DNA of 64,000 nt, from positions 186,001-250,000 of the forward strand of contig NZ_CAUZLM010000001.1 of NCBI RefSeq assembly GCF_963580165.1, read 5' to 3'. The notes beneath the pieces are model-generated. The model worked only from the letters and a program-made list of their open reading frames with translations, did no database searches and was not told where the DNA came from. Within the stretch, counting starts at the first letter, position 1. The number at the start of each line of letters is the position of its first letter. Made by a program: the position numbers and the translations under genes. Shown here in pieces: positions 34,839 to 44,800 of this stretch. The DNA comes from Fructobacillus evanidus (GTDB taxonomy: Bacteria > Bacillota > Bacilli > Lactobacillales > Lactobacillaceae).

Positions 34839-36047
34839 ATGGTTCAAGTCAAAGAAAGTTTGTCGAAGCAGTATAACCAATTGTTTGAAATCGTGCCGCC
34901 AGCGGCCATTCGAGCAGTTGACATCAAGTTGTCCGCCGTGCCGGACATCATCAAGCTCACCCTTGGTGAACCTGATTTTGCGGTTCCGGATGTAGTCAAA
35001 GCGGCTGTTAAAAAAGCAGTTGATGATAATGACTCACATTATGCGCCTTCACAGGGAACTTTGGCCTTGCGTCAAGCCATTTCCGATTATATTCATGAAC
35101 GCTTGTCTGGTCCGGTTTATGATCCTGAAAGTGAAATTTCGGTGACAATCGGAGCCTCTGAAGCCATCTATGATTCACTGTCAGCACTCTTTAACCGCGG
35201 TGAAACAATTTTGGTACCAACACCAACATTTTGTTTTTATCAGGCCGAAGCTTTGCGGCTTGGCTTGAAGGTGGTTGAAATTAACACAGCACCATCTTAT
35301 TTGTTTACGGCAGAAATGTTTGAAAAGGCAATTCAAGAGCACCCAGAAGCAAAGGGCTTGGTTTTGAACTTCCCTGGTAACCCAACTGGCGTTACCTACG
35401 ATGAACAAGAGCTCAAAGATTTGGCTGCAGCCATTAAAAAGACGGATGTTTTGGTTTTGTCGGATGAAATTTATGCTGAATTGACTTATGGCCAAACACA
35501 TAAGTCAATTACACATTACATCCCAGAACAAACCATCTTGATTAGTGGCTTGTCAAAGTCACACGCGATGACTGGTTACCGGGTTGGCTTTATTGCCGGT
35601 CCCAAGGCCTTGATGAAGATGGTTGGCCTGGCTCACTCTGGTGTCGTGACAACGGCACCAGGACCAATGATGGCCGGTGCTTTGGCAGCCCTGACAGAAG
35701 CTAGGGATGCGCCAAAGGCAATGCGCGACATTTACCAAAAGCGTCGCGACATTGTGTTGGCTGGCTTGAAAGAAGCAGGCTTTACGGCACCAACACCAAA
35801 GGGCGCCTTTTATATCTTCGCTAAGATTCCTGATTTCTTGCCACAAGACGATGAAGCCTTTGTCTATGAATTAGGTGAGAAGGCTAAGGTAGGAACGATT
35901 CCTGGTTCTGTCTTTGGAACCGGGGGCGAAGGCCACATTCGCATTTCTTACGCCACTTCGACTGAAAAATTAGAAGAGGCCATGAAGCGAGTGATTGCCT
36001 ACGCCAAGGCTGCTAAGGAAGCAACTGAACTTTCAACTGCAGAATAA
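34839..36047 (+). CDS. patA: Aminotransferase, likely N-acetyl-LL-diaminopimelate transaminase
   Basis: A class I PLP aminotransferase of 402 residues. TLGEPDFAVPD near the N terminus, NFPGNPTGVTYD, SDEIYAELTY and the cofactor lysine in ISGLSKSHAMTGYRVG are all visible. Its place at the end of the lysine operon fits transfer of an amino group to N-acetyl-2-amino-6-oxopimelate. TAGGAG lies before ATG 34839. A possible extended -10 (TGGTAGAAT, ending 34786) may give an extra internal promoter. Confidence 0.92.
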   Translation: MVQVKESLSKQYNQLFEIVPPAAIRAVDIKLSAVPDIIKLTLGEPDFAVPDVVKAAVKKAVDDNDSHYAPSQGTLALRQAISDYIHERLSGPVYDPESEISVTIGASEAIYDSLSALFNRGETILVPTPTFCFYQAEALRLGLKVVEINTAPSYLFTAEMFEKAIQEHPEAKGLVLNFPGNPTGVTYDEQELKDLAAAIKKTDVLVLSDEIYAELTYGQTHKSITHYIPEQTILISGLSKSHAMTGYRVGFIAGPKALMKMVGLAHSGVVTTAPGPMMAGALAALTEARDAPKAMRDIYQKRRDIVLAGLKEAGFTAPTPKGAFYIFAKIPDFLPQDDEAFVYELGEKAKVGTIPGSVFGTGGEGHIRISYATSTEKLEEAMKRVIAYAKAAKEATELSTAE

Positions 36048-36052
36048 CGATT

Positions 36053-36099
36053 AAATAGCCATGAGCTTGGAGATTATCCAATTTCTTGGCTATTTTTTT
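36053..36099 (+). terminator. Terminator of the lysine operon
   Basis: AAATAGCCA and TGGCTATTT form a 9-bp stem with a long loop, followed by a T tract. Confidence 0.75.
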
Positions 36100-36107
36100 G
36101 CTATAAT
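36099..36107 (+). promoter_or_regulatory. Extended -10 promoter of ypmB-aspB
   Basis: TGcTATAAT overlaps the end of the preceding terminator's T tract. There is no clear -35. Transcription would begin near 36114. Confidence 0.6.
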
Positions 36108-36143
36108 GAACAATAGTTATGACAAATCGGAGAAAGAATTTTT

Positions 36144-36671
36144 ATGGAAGTTCACGACAACTTACGAGTCAGAATGGCCCGGCCCAAGCGTTTTTCTTGG
36201 GTTAAATTTTTTATCATCTTGGTGGCGATTTTCCTGATTGTAGCCGGCGCTATTTACGCTTATGCCTACGTGGCATTACAGCCGATGGCTAGGGCTGAAT
36301 CAAACGTGCAAAAAACGGTTAGCCAAAAAACTTCTTTGACGAACTTGCACAATGTCACAGAAGATGATCGCAATGGGACTATTTACGCTGTGCTTGGTAA
36401 AGATAGTGATGGCCAGCAAAAAGTAGCCTTGGTCAAGGGACAGCACGGGGCTGTGACGACCTTTGACTTTGGCAATGGCCTGTCTCGGGCTGATTTATTA
36501 AAGCAGGTTAAGGCCAAGTACAATCCAAAGAAGGTCTATTCGGCCAATTTGTCGCTCTACCAAAAAACTTTGGTCTGGGAAATCAGCTACGAGAGCCAAA
36601 ATGGCGACATGAACTATTTGACAATGGACTATAAGACCGGTACCGTCTATCGATCAATTAATGGAATTTAG
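36144..36671 (+). CDS. YpmB-like membrane-anchored protein (DUF5590 type)
   Basis: A 175-residue protein with a basic N terminus, one transmembrane segment (about residues 20-45, IILVAIFLIVAGAIYAYAYV) and an extracytoplasmic domain of PepSY-like repeats (about 60-175). Bacillus YpmB sits in the same place directly before aspB and asnS. Function is unknown. It overlaps or abuts aspB at its 3' end. Confidence 0.8.
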   Translation: MEVHDNLRVRMARPKRFSWVKFFIILVAIFLIVAGAIYAYAYVALQPMARAESNVQKTVSQKTSLTNLHNVTEDDRNGTIYAVLGKDSDGQQKVALVKGQHGAVTTFDFGNGLSRADLLKQVKAKYNPKKVYSANLSLYQKTLVWEISYESQNGDMNYLTMDYKTGTVYRSINGI

Positions 36672-36681
36672 GGAGAAGATG

Positions 36682-37869
36682 ATGTTGCAAGCAAGTGATT
36701 TTTCAAAGCGGGCCCAAGCCGTTCAACCTTCAGCCACATTGGCCGTTTCTAAAAAGGCAAAGCAGATGGCGGCCGAAGGAATCGACGTGATTAACCTTGG
36801 CGTTGGGGAACCTGATTTTACGACACCAAAGGCCATTAGTGAAGCGGCCATTGAAGCTATCGAAGGTGGCCAAACTTCTTTTTACACGCCTGTTGGTGGG
36901 ATTTTGCCATTACGAGAGGCGATTGCTGAGCAAACGACCAAGAAAACGGGTCAGGCTTTGTCGGCTAACCAGGTGACGGTGACTTCTGGTGCCAAGTTGT
37001 CTTTGTACACGATTATGCAGGTACTCTTAAACCCTGGTGACCAAGTTGTAATGCCCGAGCCCTATTGGGTTTCATACGTTGAACAGGTTCGATTGGCGGG
37101 TGGGGTTGCCACAACCGTTAAGCCCAAGACGGCAGCGATGAAGTTGACACCAGCAGACCTCGATGAAGTCGCCGGACCCGTGAAGTTGATTATTCTTAAT
37201 AATCCTTCCAATCCAACTGGCCAGGTCTATAGCCGTGCCGAAGTGCAGGCGCTTTTGGATTGGGCCGATGCCCATGATAGTTTCCTTTTGTCTGATGAAA
37301 TTTATGGCCAATTGGTTTATAACGGGCAAACGTTTACGTCAGCTTTGTCTTTGCAAGCAATCAAGGATTCCCGCTTGATTATTGTTAATGGGGTTTCAAA
37401 GTCCTATTCGATGACCGGTTGGCGTCTTGGTTGGACGATTGCTGATGAAAAAATCATTGCCGAAATGAATAAGCTTTTGGGCCACATGACTTCAAATCCG
37501 GCTGCCGTTAGCCAGTATGCCGCCTTGGCCGCCTTAACGGTTGACCAACAGATGGTCGAAGATATGCGAACTACCTTTGAGAGTCGGTTGAATGCAACTT
37601 ACGATAAGTTGACAGCCATTCCGGGCCTGTCTGTTGCGCAAAAGCCAGAAGGGGCCTTTTACCTCTTTTTCAAGGTTGACCAAGATCTTTTGGACAAGCT
37701 GGGCCTGAAGTCAACGATTGACTTTGCCACCGCACTCTTGGAGCAGGCCCACGTTGCCATTCCAGCTGGCGAAGGCTTTGGAATGCCAGGGTACTTGCGC
37801 CTGTCCTATGCCAAGGATCAAGAGACCATTAATGAGGCCCTTGACCGCATTTTGGCTTTTGTTCAGTAA
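36682..37869 (+). CDS. aspB: Aspartate aminotransferase family enzyme
   Basis: A class I PLP aminotransferase, 395 residues from ATG 36682. NLGVGEPDFTTP, NNPSNPTGQVYS, LSDEIYGQLVY and the PLP lysine in NGVSKSYSMTGWRLGW match AspB-type enzymes. GGGAG at 36671-36675 is 6 bases from ATG 36682 and 3 from 36679; an ATG at 36661 inside ypmB lacks a site. Synteny with ypmB and asnS supports a role in aspartate/glutamate interconversion, feeding asparaginyl-tRNA and lysine precursors. Confidence 0.92.
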   Translation: MLQASDFSKRAQAVQPSATLAVSKKAKQMAAEGIDVINLGVGEPDFTTPKAISEAAIEAIEGGQTSFYTPVGGILPLREAIAEQTTKKTGQALSANQVTVTSGAKLSLYTIMQVLLNPGDQVVMPEPYWVSYVEQVRLAGGVATTVKPKTAAMKLTPADLDEVAGPVKLIILNNPSNPTGQVYSRAEVQALLDWADAHDSFLLSDEIYGQLVYNGQTFTSALSLQAIKDSRLIIVNGVSKSYSMTGWRLGWTIADEKIIAEMNKLLGHMTSNPAAVSQYAALAALTVDQQMVEDMRTTFESRLNATYDKLTAIPGLSVAQKPEGAFYLFFKVDQDLLDKLGLKSTIDFATALLEQAHVAIPAGEGFGMPGYLRLSYAKDQETINEALDRILAFVQ

Positions 37870-37882
37870 GTTTTTGTCCTAG

Positions 37883-37911
37883 TTGACGACTGCCAAAATT
37901 TTTATCATAAT
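37883..37911 (+). promoter_or_regulatory. Promoter of asnS
   Basis: TTGACG (37883-37888) and CATAAT (37906-37911) with a 17-base spacer. Transcript start would be near 37918. Confidence 0.75.
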
Positions 37912-37960
37912 AAAGTTAATAAGTAAAATGTGAGGAGTAGGGCATTAGCCCGAATAATTT

Positions 37961-39271
37961 ATGAGTGAAACAACGATTCCAACAATCCAAATTGTCGATG
38001 CACCGAAGTACGTCGGCCAAACGGTAAAAATTGGTGCCTGGTTACGGCAAAAGCGTGGGTCAGGAAAGATGGCCTTCTTGCAATTGCGTGACGGAACCGC
38101 TTTTTTCCAGGGCGTGGTCGCCAAGGCTGACGTTTCAGAGGAATTGTTTAATTTGGCCAAGGATTTGAAGCAGGAAACATCATTGTATGTGACCGGTGAA
38201 ATCCATGCAGATGATCGGTCATCATTTGGTTACGAAATCAGCATTACTGGATTAGAAGTCATTGGTGAAAGCCATGATTACCCAATCACACCCAAGGAAC
38301 ATGGTACGGAATTTTTGTTTGATGAGCGCCACCTCTACTTGCGCCACATCAAGCCATTTGCCACATTAAAGATCCGCAATACCTTGATTGCAGCAACTTA
38401 TGAATTCTTCAACCAGGAAGGTTTCATCAAGTTGGATGCACCTTTGTTGACTGGTTCTGCGCCCGAAGGGACAACCGACTTGTTTGAGACCGATTACTTT
38501 GGTCAATCAGCTTACCTATCACAAACGGGACAGTTGTACGCCGAAGCAGGTGCCATGGCCTTCTCAAGGGTCTTTACTTTTGGACCGGCCTTCCGTGCTG
38601 AAAAGTCAAAGACACGTCGCCATCTAACAGAATTCTGGATGATTGAGCCTGAAATGGCCTTTATGCACCAGGAGCAATCCTTGGAATTGCAGGAACGCTA
38701 TGTGGCTTTCTTGATTGAAAAGGTTTTGGAAAGAAATGACCAGGAATTGGACTTGTTAAACCGTGACAAGGATTTGTTGCGTTCTTATACACAGTTACCA
38801 TTCCCACGCGTTTCTTATGATGATGCCATTAAGTTGTTGCAAGAAAACGATTTTGATGTGGAATGGGGCGTGGACTTTGGTTCACCTGAGGAAACTTTCT
38901 TGGCCAACCACTTCCAAAAGCCCGTCTTTATTGTCAACTTTCCCAAGGCAATCAAGGCCTTCTATATGAAGCGCCATCCAGACCGTGATGACGTGGTGAT
39001 TTCTGCTGATTTGTTGGCACCGGAAGGTTACGGTGAAATCATCGGTGGATCCGAACGTGATACGGATTACGATTATTTGAAAGCTCAGATTGAAAAAGAA
39101 GGTTTGGACATGGACGAGTACGGTTGGTACTTGGACTTGCGAAAGTATGGTTCTGTGCCACACTCAGGCTTTGGTCTTGGTTTGGAACGAATGGTGACTT
39201 TCGTGACTGGCGAAGAACATATTCGCGAAGCAATTCCATTCCCACGGATGACGCACCGCTTGCGTCCATAA
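37961..39271 (+). CDS. asnS: Asparaginyl-tRNA synthetase
   Basis: Class IIb aminoacyl-tRNA synthetase of 436 residues: an OB-fold anticodon-binding domain (about 1-110), motif 2 FRAEKSKTRRHLTEFWMIEPE near 210-230, and motif 3 GFGLGLERMV near the C terminus. The start is odd: an in-frame TAA lies directly upstream and no ribosome binding site is within 12 bases of the ATG. The nearest (GAGGAG, about 37931) is some 25 bases away across a GGGC/GCCC hairpin. Confidence 0.96.
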   Translation: MSETTIPTIQIVDAPKYVGQTVKIGAWLRQKRGSGKMAFLQLRDGTAFFQGVVAKADVSEELFNLAKDLKQETSLYVTGEIHADDRSSFGYEISITGLEVIGESHDYPITPKEHGTEFLFDERHLYLRHIKPFATLKIRNTLIAATYEFFNQEGFIKLDAPLLTGSAPEGTTDLFETDYFGQSAYLSQTGQLYAEAGAMAFSRVFTFGPAFRAEKSKTRRHLTEFWMIEPEMAFMHQEQSLELQERYVAFLIEKVLERNDQELDLLNRDKDLLRSYTQLPFPRVSYDDAIKLLQENDFDVEWGVDFGSPEETFLANHFQKPVFIVNFPKAIKAFYMKRHPDRDDVVISADLLAPEGYGEIIGGSERDTDYDYLKAQIEKEGLDMDEYGWYLDLRKYGSVPHSGFGLGLERMVTFVTGEEHIREAIPFPRMTHRLRP

Positions 39272-39280
39272 AGCAGACAA

Positions 39281-39312
39281 AAAAGCGCCCAAGGGTATCT
39301 TGGGCGCTTTTG
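39281..39312 (+). terminator. Terminator after asnS
   Basis: AAAAGCGCCCAAG and CTTGGGCGCTTTT form a 13-bp stem with a 5-base loop and a short T tract. dnaD begins 24 bases later, so some read-through is likely. Confidence 0.75.
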
Positions 39313-39335
39313 TAACGATTGATGAGGAGGGTTTG

Positions 39336-40037
39336 ATGGACGATAAATTACAGGCCTTCTTGCAGGCTGGGAGCACTAGCCTAGAAAATGCTTTACTAGT
39401 GCATTACCAAGATTTGGGTTTTGATAATGATGATTTGGTTCTTTTTTTACAGGTGAAACGCCTCCAGGACCAGGGCGACCAGGCCAATCCGAAGGTCATT
39501 GCGCGAATTATGAAGGTCACGGAACGGGTGGTCGTTGGTCGATTAAAGTCAATGGTTGACCGAGGATTGATGAAGATTGCTGGTCAAGGACGCCAGGGCG
39601 AAATCTATGACTTCTTGCCACTATACGACCGCTTGCTCAATGGTCAGGGACTGAGGCCAGCCAATAATGTTGTTTCGGCTGGTGAAAAAAGCCGACAAGA
39701 AGTGGTCCGGATTTTGCAGGGTGAATTTGGCCGTAACTTGTCGCCACTGGAAATGCAAACCGTGGCTCAGTGGTTTGACCAAGACCACTTTGATCCAAAC
39801 ATGATGGTCTTGGCGATTCAAGAAGCAGTGGCCAACAACGCTCGGAGCCTGCGCTATATTGAAGCCATTTTGGTGAACTGGCAACGTGACAATTTAACTT
39901 CGCCTCAGGCAGTGCAAATCGCTAAAGAAAAGCGCCGCGGTGTGGTTTATCAAGCAAAGCCTGCCAATGGTCAGGGGCAAAATCAGCCCGAAAAAAAGCA
40001 GCCAATTGTACCAACTTTTAAGTTAGATGACCTCTAA
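39336..40037 (+). CDS. dnaD: DnaD-domain replication initiation protein
   Basis: Primosomal protein helping load the replicative helicase. The 233-residue product has an N-terminal winged-helix region (about 1-100) and the C-terminal DnaD/DnaB domain (EFGRNLSPLEMQTVAQWF, ending with ILVNWQRDNL, the YxxxI-like end motif). Start ATG 39336 with GAGGAGG 6 bases before; upstream in-frame starts fall in the asnS terminator. Order asnS-dnaD is the same as in Bacillus. Confidence 0.92.
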   Translation: MDDKLQAFLQAGSTSLENALLVHYQDLGFDNDDLVLFLQVKRLQDQGDQANPKVIARIMKVTERVVVGRLKSMVDRGLMKIAGQGRQGEIYDFLPLYDRLLNGQGLRPANNVVSAGEKSRQEVVRILQGEFGRNLSPLEMQTVAQWFDQDHFDPNMMVLAIQEAVANNARSLRYIEAILVNWQRDNLTSPQAVQIAKEKRRGVVYQAKPANGQGQNQPEKKQPIVPTFKLDDL

Positions 40038-40078
40038 AAAGATTGAAAGTGCATTCAAAGGCTGAGATTCGCTGGGTT

Positions 40079-40375
40079 TTATTGTAAAATTAAGCGACCG
40101 AGGTTATCCTGATGAAAACCTAACAATGGTTTGGGACCGGTCTGATCGACCAAGCAAGCTAGCTTCGTTTTTGGACTAACTTGGCTGAGTCGCGTTTGCA
40201 GTTGCCCAAGTGTCAATGGCTTTTTCCCAGCGACAAAGGCGATTTCTGTTTGTTGGTTGAAAAAGCGTAATTGGGCCAGGGGTCTGATTTGGTCGCGGTC
40301 GTCTTTGATTTGGCCAAACACTTCGGTTTGATTTGGTAGGTAAGTTGTCAGGGCAAAGAATTCACTGAGTATCAT
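40079..40375 (-). CDS. Hypothetical protein, 98 residues
   Basis: No recognised domain. The frame runs convergent to dnaD and divergent from rlmL. I place the start at the ATG complementary to 40373-40375; no ribosome binding site is evident, and an AT-rich promoter-like TATAAT-type stretch lies only a few bases upstream on the same strand, so a leaderless transcript is possible. The composition (charged and hydrophobic residues mixed, no odd runs) looks protein-like, but this is a weak call. Confidence 0.5.
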   Translation of the reverse strand: MILSEFFALTTYLPNQTEVFGQIKDDRDQIRPLAQLRFFNQQTEIAFVAGKKPLTLGQLQTRLSQVSPKTKLACLVDQTGPKPLLGFHQDNLGRLILQ

Positions 40376-40401
40376 AGTATTTATATTATAAAAGGAAAAT
40401 G

Positions 40402-41541
40402 ATGGAAAAGAAATATCGTTTAATGGCAACAGTTGCGGCGGGCTTAGAGTCCGTCTTAGGCCAAGAATTAAAGGACCTGGGCTTTGACGTTCAGGTTGAA
40501 AACTACCGAGTCTTCTTTGAAGGTACTCAGGCCGATATTTTACGGGCTAATTTGTGGCTTCGGACCGCCGACCGAGTGAAAATCGTGATTGGTTCCTTTC
40601 ATGCAGAAACTTTTGATGAGCTTTTTGAAGGCATCAAGGCCTTGCCTATGGAAGATTACCTTAATTATGATTCGGAATTCCCTGTTGCCGGTCGTTCTCA
40701 AAAATCAGCCTTGCACTCAGTGCCAGACGTTCAGTCAATCACAAAAAAGGCGATTGTTTCCCGTTTGCAGGAAGCTTTTCACGTTCGGACTCGCCTACCA
40801 GAAACCGGCTTTTTTGCACAATTAGAAGTCATGGTGACCAAGGACGAAGTCATGTTGACTTTGGACACAACCGGACCATCACTTTTTAAGCGCGGTTACC
40901 GAGTTGAAAAAGGACCAGCGCCGTTGAAGGAAAACTTTGCGGCGGCCTTAGTGCTCTTGACCAATTGGAAGAAGGACTTACCCTTTGTCGATCCGACTTG
41001 TGGTTCTGGAACTATTCCAATTGAAGCGGCTTTAATTGGTCGCAACTTGGCACCAGGTTTGACCCGTGACTTTGATATTGAAAAGATGGATTGGTTTGAT
41101 CACAGCCTCTCGGATACGATTCGTGATGAGGCCGAAGATCAGGCCGATTACGACACACCATTGAACATTCGTGGCTATGATATTGATCCGAAAATGGTCA
41201 AGATTGCCCAAGAAAACGCTAAGCATGCTGGTTTGTCGCAAGATATCACTTTTGAGGCCCTGGCTGCCGGCGATTGGCAACCAGAAGAAGAGCGCGGCGT
41301 CTTAGTAGCAAACCCACCGTACGGTCAACGACTCGGTGAACTTGAAGAGGCGGAGGGCCTTTATAAGCAGATGGGAGCAGTTTATAGTCGTCTGCCTTAC
41401 TGGTCGAAGTACATCCTAACTTCTGATTTATCCTTTGAAAAAGTTTTCGGTCAAAAAGCGACGAAAAAGCGCAAACTGTTTAACGGGCAGTTGCGGGTTG
41501 ATTATTTTCAGTTTTGGGCTAAAAAAGCCGAAAAAAAGTAA
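40402..41541 (+). CDS. rlmL: THUMP-domain class I rRNA methyltransferase (RlmL/YpsC type)
   Basis: A 379-residue SAM-dependent methyltransferase, likely making m2G in 23S rRNA. The THUMP RNA-binding domain occupies about 1-160. The catalytic part shows VDPTCGSGTIPIEAAL near 195 and the N2-type motif NPPYGQRLGE near 305. ATGs at 40399 and 40402 adjoin; spacing from AAAGGA favours the second. A terminator follows. Confidence 0.92.
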   Translation: MEKKYRLMATVAAGLESVLGQELKDLGFDVQVENYRVFFEGTQADILRANLWLRTADRVKIVIGSFHAETFDELFEGIKALPMEDYLNYDSEFPVAGRSQKSALHSVPDVQSITKKAIVSRLQEAFHVRTRLPETGFFAQLEVMVTKDEVMLTLDTTGPSLFKRGYRVEKGPAPLKENFAAALVLLTNWKKDLPFVDPTCGSGTIPIEAALIGRNLAPGLTRDFDIEKMDWFDHSLSDTIRDEAEDQADYDTPLNIRGYDIDPKMVKIAQENAKHAGLSQDITFEALAAGDWQPEEERGVLVANPPYGQRLGELEEAEGLYKQMGAVYSRLPYWSKYILTSDLSFEKVFGQKATKKRKLFNGQLRVDYFQFWAKKAEKK

Positions 41542-41572
41542 AATATTCCAAATCAGAATAAAAAATCAGCGA

Positions 41573-41601
41573 AAAAGATTGTCATTTGACAATCTTTTTT
41601 T
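41573..41601 (+). terminator. Terminator after rlmL
   Basis: AAAAGATTGTCA and TGACAATCTTTT form a 10- to 12-bp stem with a very short loop and T tract. Confidence 0.88.
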
Positions 41602-41675
41602 GTGTTTATTTTTGAATTTATTTTCGTGAAATTGATAAAAATTAAAAAACGAGTGTACGCTTTTCTTGAAGAAGA

Positions 41676-41690
41676 TTGAAAGCGCTATCG
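41676..41690 (+). promoter_or_regulatory. cre-like site upstream of the giant surface protein
   Basis: TTGAAAGCGCTATCG matches the Gram-positive CcpA consensus (WTGNAANCGNWNNCW) except at the last base. It lies about 55 bases before the -35, where CcpA activation is common. Confidence 0.45.
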
Positions 41691-41712
41691 TTACAAAAGT
41701 GTTGATTTTAAA

Positions 41713-41742
41713 ATTATAAAAGAAAGCGTTTTCTTTTATAAT
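41713..41742. repeat. 30-bp palindrome adjoining the giant-gene promoter
   Basis: Arms ATTATAAAAGAAA and TTTCTTTTATAAT (13 bp, perfect) flank GCGT. The centre AAAGCGTTTTC also resembles a second cre. It ends directly at the -35 hexamer, the position of an operator or activator site. Confidence 0.7.
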
Positions 41743-41771
41743 TTGTCTTTTTATAAAGCAGACTATATAAT
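41743..41771 (+). promoter_or_regulatory. Promoter of the giant surface protein gene
   Basis: TTGTCT (41743-41748) and TATAAT (41766-41771) with a 17-base spacer. Confidence 0.8.
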
Positions 41772-41814
41772 CAAATTGCAACAAACGAAAATAAAGTAAA
41801 GGAATGTAAAAATA

Positions 41815-44800
41815 ATGGATACAAATATCAAGAAAAAGTATACAATCTATCAATCGCGTCGCGCTTGGTTGGTTGCGTCGACCGTCTTGGCTTCGAGTGG
41901 TTTCACCTTAGTGGATGGCCACTACCAGATTAGTGGTCATGCTGCACAAGTGCAAACGGTAGAAAATGCTCGGGCTGATGACGACCGACAGCAAAATGAG
42001 GGACAGTTGGCTGCTAGGGTTAACCTTGACCAGGCTGATTTTGGTGTTGATGTTGACACCAAGGATGATGACAAGAGGGAAAATGAAGCGGATGACGATA
42101 TCACCGTTGACAATCCGCGCCCTGAGCGCCGGCACCAGGGGCCGGGAACGGTTGTGGTCGTACCAGACAATCCAGGGGAGAATGCAGATCAGCAACAGAA
42201 TCCTAATACAGAAGGTTCACAGTCAAAGCAGGATCAAAAACCGGATAAAGAGGATTCACAGTCAGGGAAAGATCAAAAGTCAGCTGGCGACCAGCAAAAA
42301 AATCCGGGAGTGACTGATTTAGCACAACAGCCATTGCCCTCGCTTTATGAGCAAACAACTGATGCTTATGAAAAATTAGTCACTACCTTAAAAACAAGCG
42401 AACCGAATTTAAACGGTGGTGGGGACGCTGTGCTAGACAGTGATCAGCGCCATATCGCTCAAGCTGGACAGATGATTTTTGGTGAACCAGATAAGTCGTT
42501 ACTTGGCTTGACCGGCATTAAAAATGATTATTCCAACGTTTCTGAAATGCGCTTAACAGCTGATGAATCCTTTACCCAACAAATAACGGATCGCGTCAAA
42601 AAAATTCTTGGTGAAAATCAGAAAACGACGAAGACGAGCTACTTCCCAACTCAAAACACTCTTGTATTGGGTGGTGGTATGCCGTTAACGGCAAATATTT
42701 CTCCCTCGAATGATTCGATTTTAAATCCAGAACGTTATTATAAGATGCTACAAGCAACCCTGAGTTCTGTTGCAAATGTACTGAGCATGGGTATGGCTGA
42801 TGATAAGCTAACGAGTAATTATGAGCGAGGCCAATATGGAGTTTATCTGCGTGTGGCGGTGCCTCGTGGTGTTGATCCAAATGAATTTGTTAAAACACTT
42901 AATCTGGACAGCACTCGTTTTGCGGCTGAAATGAACTTCAATGCCACACTCGGCTTGGATCGGTTGGGCAATATGGTGCCAGGCCTGAATCAAATTTTGT
43001 CGCAGGGCTTAGGCGTGCCATTGAGTGGTAACGTTGGTTCACTTGTTGATGCTGTTTTAGGCAAAACAGTTAGTCAGTTAAACGAAAAGTACGGCACTAA
43101 TTTAACCTTCAAAAATTCGGACAGTCCGTTTTATCCAATCACAGTGTATCCAAAAGCAACTAAGGTCAGTAATCAAGATGATCCTGTCGCGCTGTACCTG
43201 CTAGTTCGTGGTGATGAATTGAATCGCTATAGTGGTGCAGTGACTGAGGCAAAAATTATCTTGACGAAGTTCTTTATGGAGACGCTGTCTTGGGCTGGAA
43301 ACATCAAGGGTGGTGCCTATGGCTATTTGAACTTTGATTTAAATCGCTACCCAGGTAACATGAGTAGCCAAGAGATGGAAAAGCATTACAATGCCGATGG
43401 TCAACACCAACAACGGCTGGCAGACTTGAAAGTTTACGCTGACAATAGCCCGTATAAAATTTTGACTCGCCACCAGCTACCGCCACAAAAATATGGTCAC
43501 GCTTTTTTGTCGTTAAACCTGATGGATAGCAACGATATGCTTTCTCGGTCGAGTCATGACTATGGTAAAAATGGGGATTTGGGCAGTGACATTGCATTGA
43601 AGTATGCAGACCAAAAAGAAGTCCATCCATTACCATTATCAAAAGTACCAACATGGCGGGCCTATATTTCGCTTTTTGATCAAAAGCAAGCCTTAAACAC
43701 AAAGGAAGTGGCTGGTCATTCTGAAGAATGGGCGGAAGTTGATCATCAGGAACGAGTTTTGCCTGGTCAAGACCTTGACCACCGCGTTGTGAAATTAGCT
43801 GATGGGCAGAATTTTTACGATCAAGCATCGCGGTTTGATCGAGTAATTGATTACTTTGACCATCAGGTCTTGCTCGATGAACAAGGTTTCCATCCAAGCC
43901 AGAACGTGCAATCACTTCGTCTAGCGCGGTCCGTGGACCCAGCTGGTCAAAAGACTAGTCGGCAAGATTTTGCCATTTATAACCGACCATTTACGGTTTA
44001 CTATAATGGTGAAATGACGTTGAAAAACGGTGAGGTTGTCCCAGTGCGGCCAACCAAACTAACAGTCTTCCAGGAAAATCAGACCCTGCAATCACCATTG
44101 GATAGTCAGCGGAATTCCGCTTTTGCAACCATCGAAAAGCAGGGGGAATACCTTTTTAGTTTGATTAAGCATTTGCAGCCAAAGCTATTGGATCAAACAG
44201 TTGCGGACTATGGTCAAAAAATTCAAACGGTGGTTAGTGAAGCCAACCAGAAATTGAACCAAAGTCAAACCATGGATGATATTCGTTCCGTGCAAAAAGA
44301 TCGACTTGATCAATTGCTGGCCATTCAAAATCAGGCAACGGCAAAGCACCAGTTGGAACCAGCGGTACTAAATACAAATCGTGACTTAGCTTACCAACAA
44401 ATTGATCAAGAGGCACTCTCGACCAAAGTAACAATTAATAATGCTACGGAACTAACTAAGGAACAAAAACAAGCGTTGCTCGACCAAGTGGAGACGATTG
44501 TTCAAACTGGAAAAAATGATGTTGGCCTCGCACCGGATGTTAAATCAGCCCGGCGCGTTCTAGACCGCATTATCGATGCGTTACGAGCAATTTTCTTAGG
44601 CAAGGCCGGCAAGGAGGAGGCTAAGGTAGCCTTGGCACAAGCTGGGCAAGAAAAGAAACAAGATTTTGCTAAAATCGCCCATGTCGATCCAAAAAGTTTA
44701 CACAAACAAGAAAAAGTGGTGGACCATGAGGTTGCCTTTTACCAAAAACGAGTTAGTCAGTCTAAAACAACGGTTGAGTTGGCTCGGACATTGGCGGATG

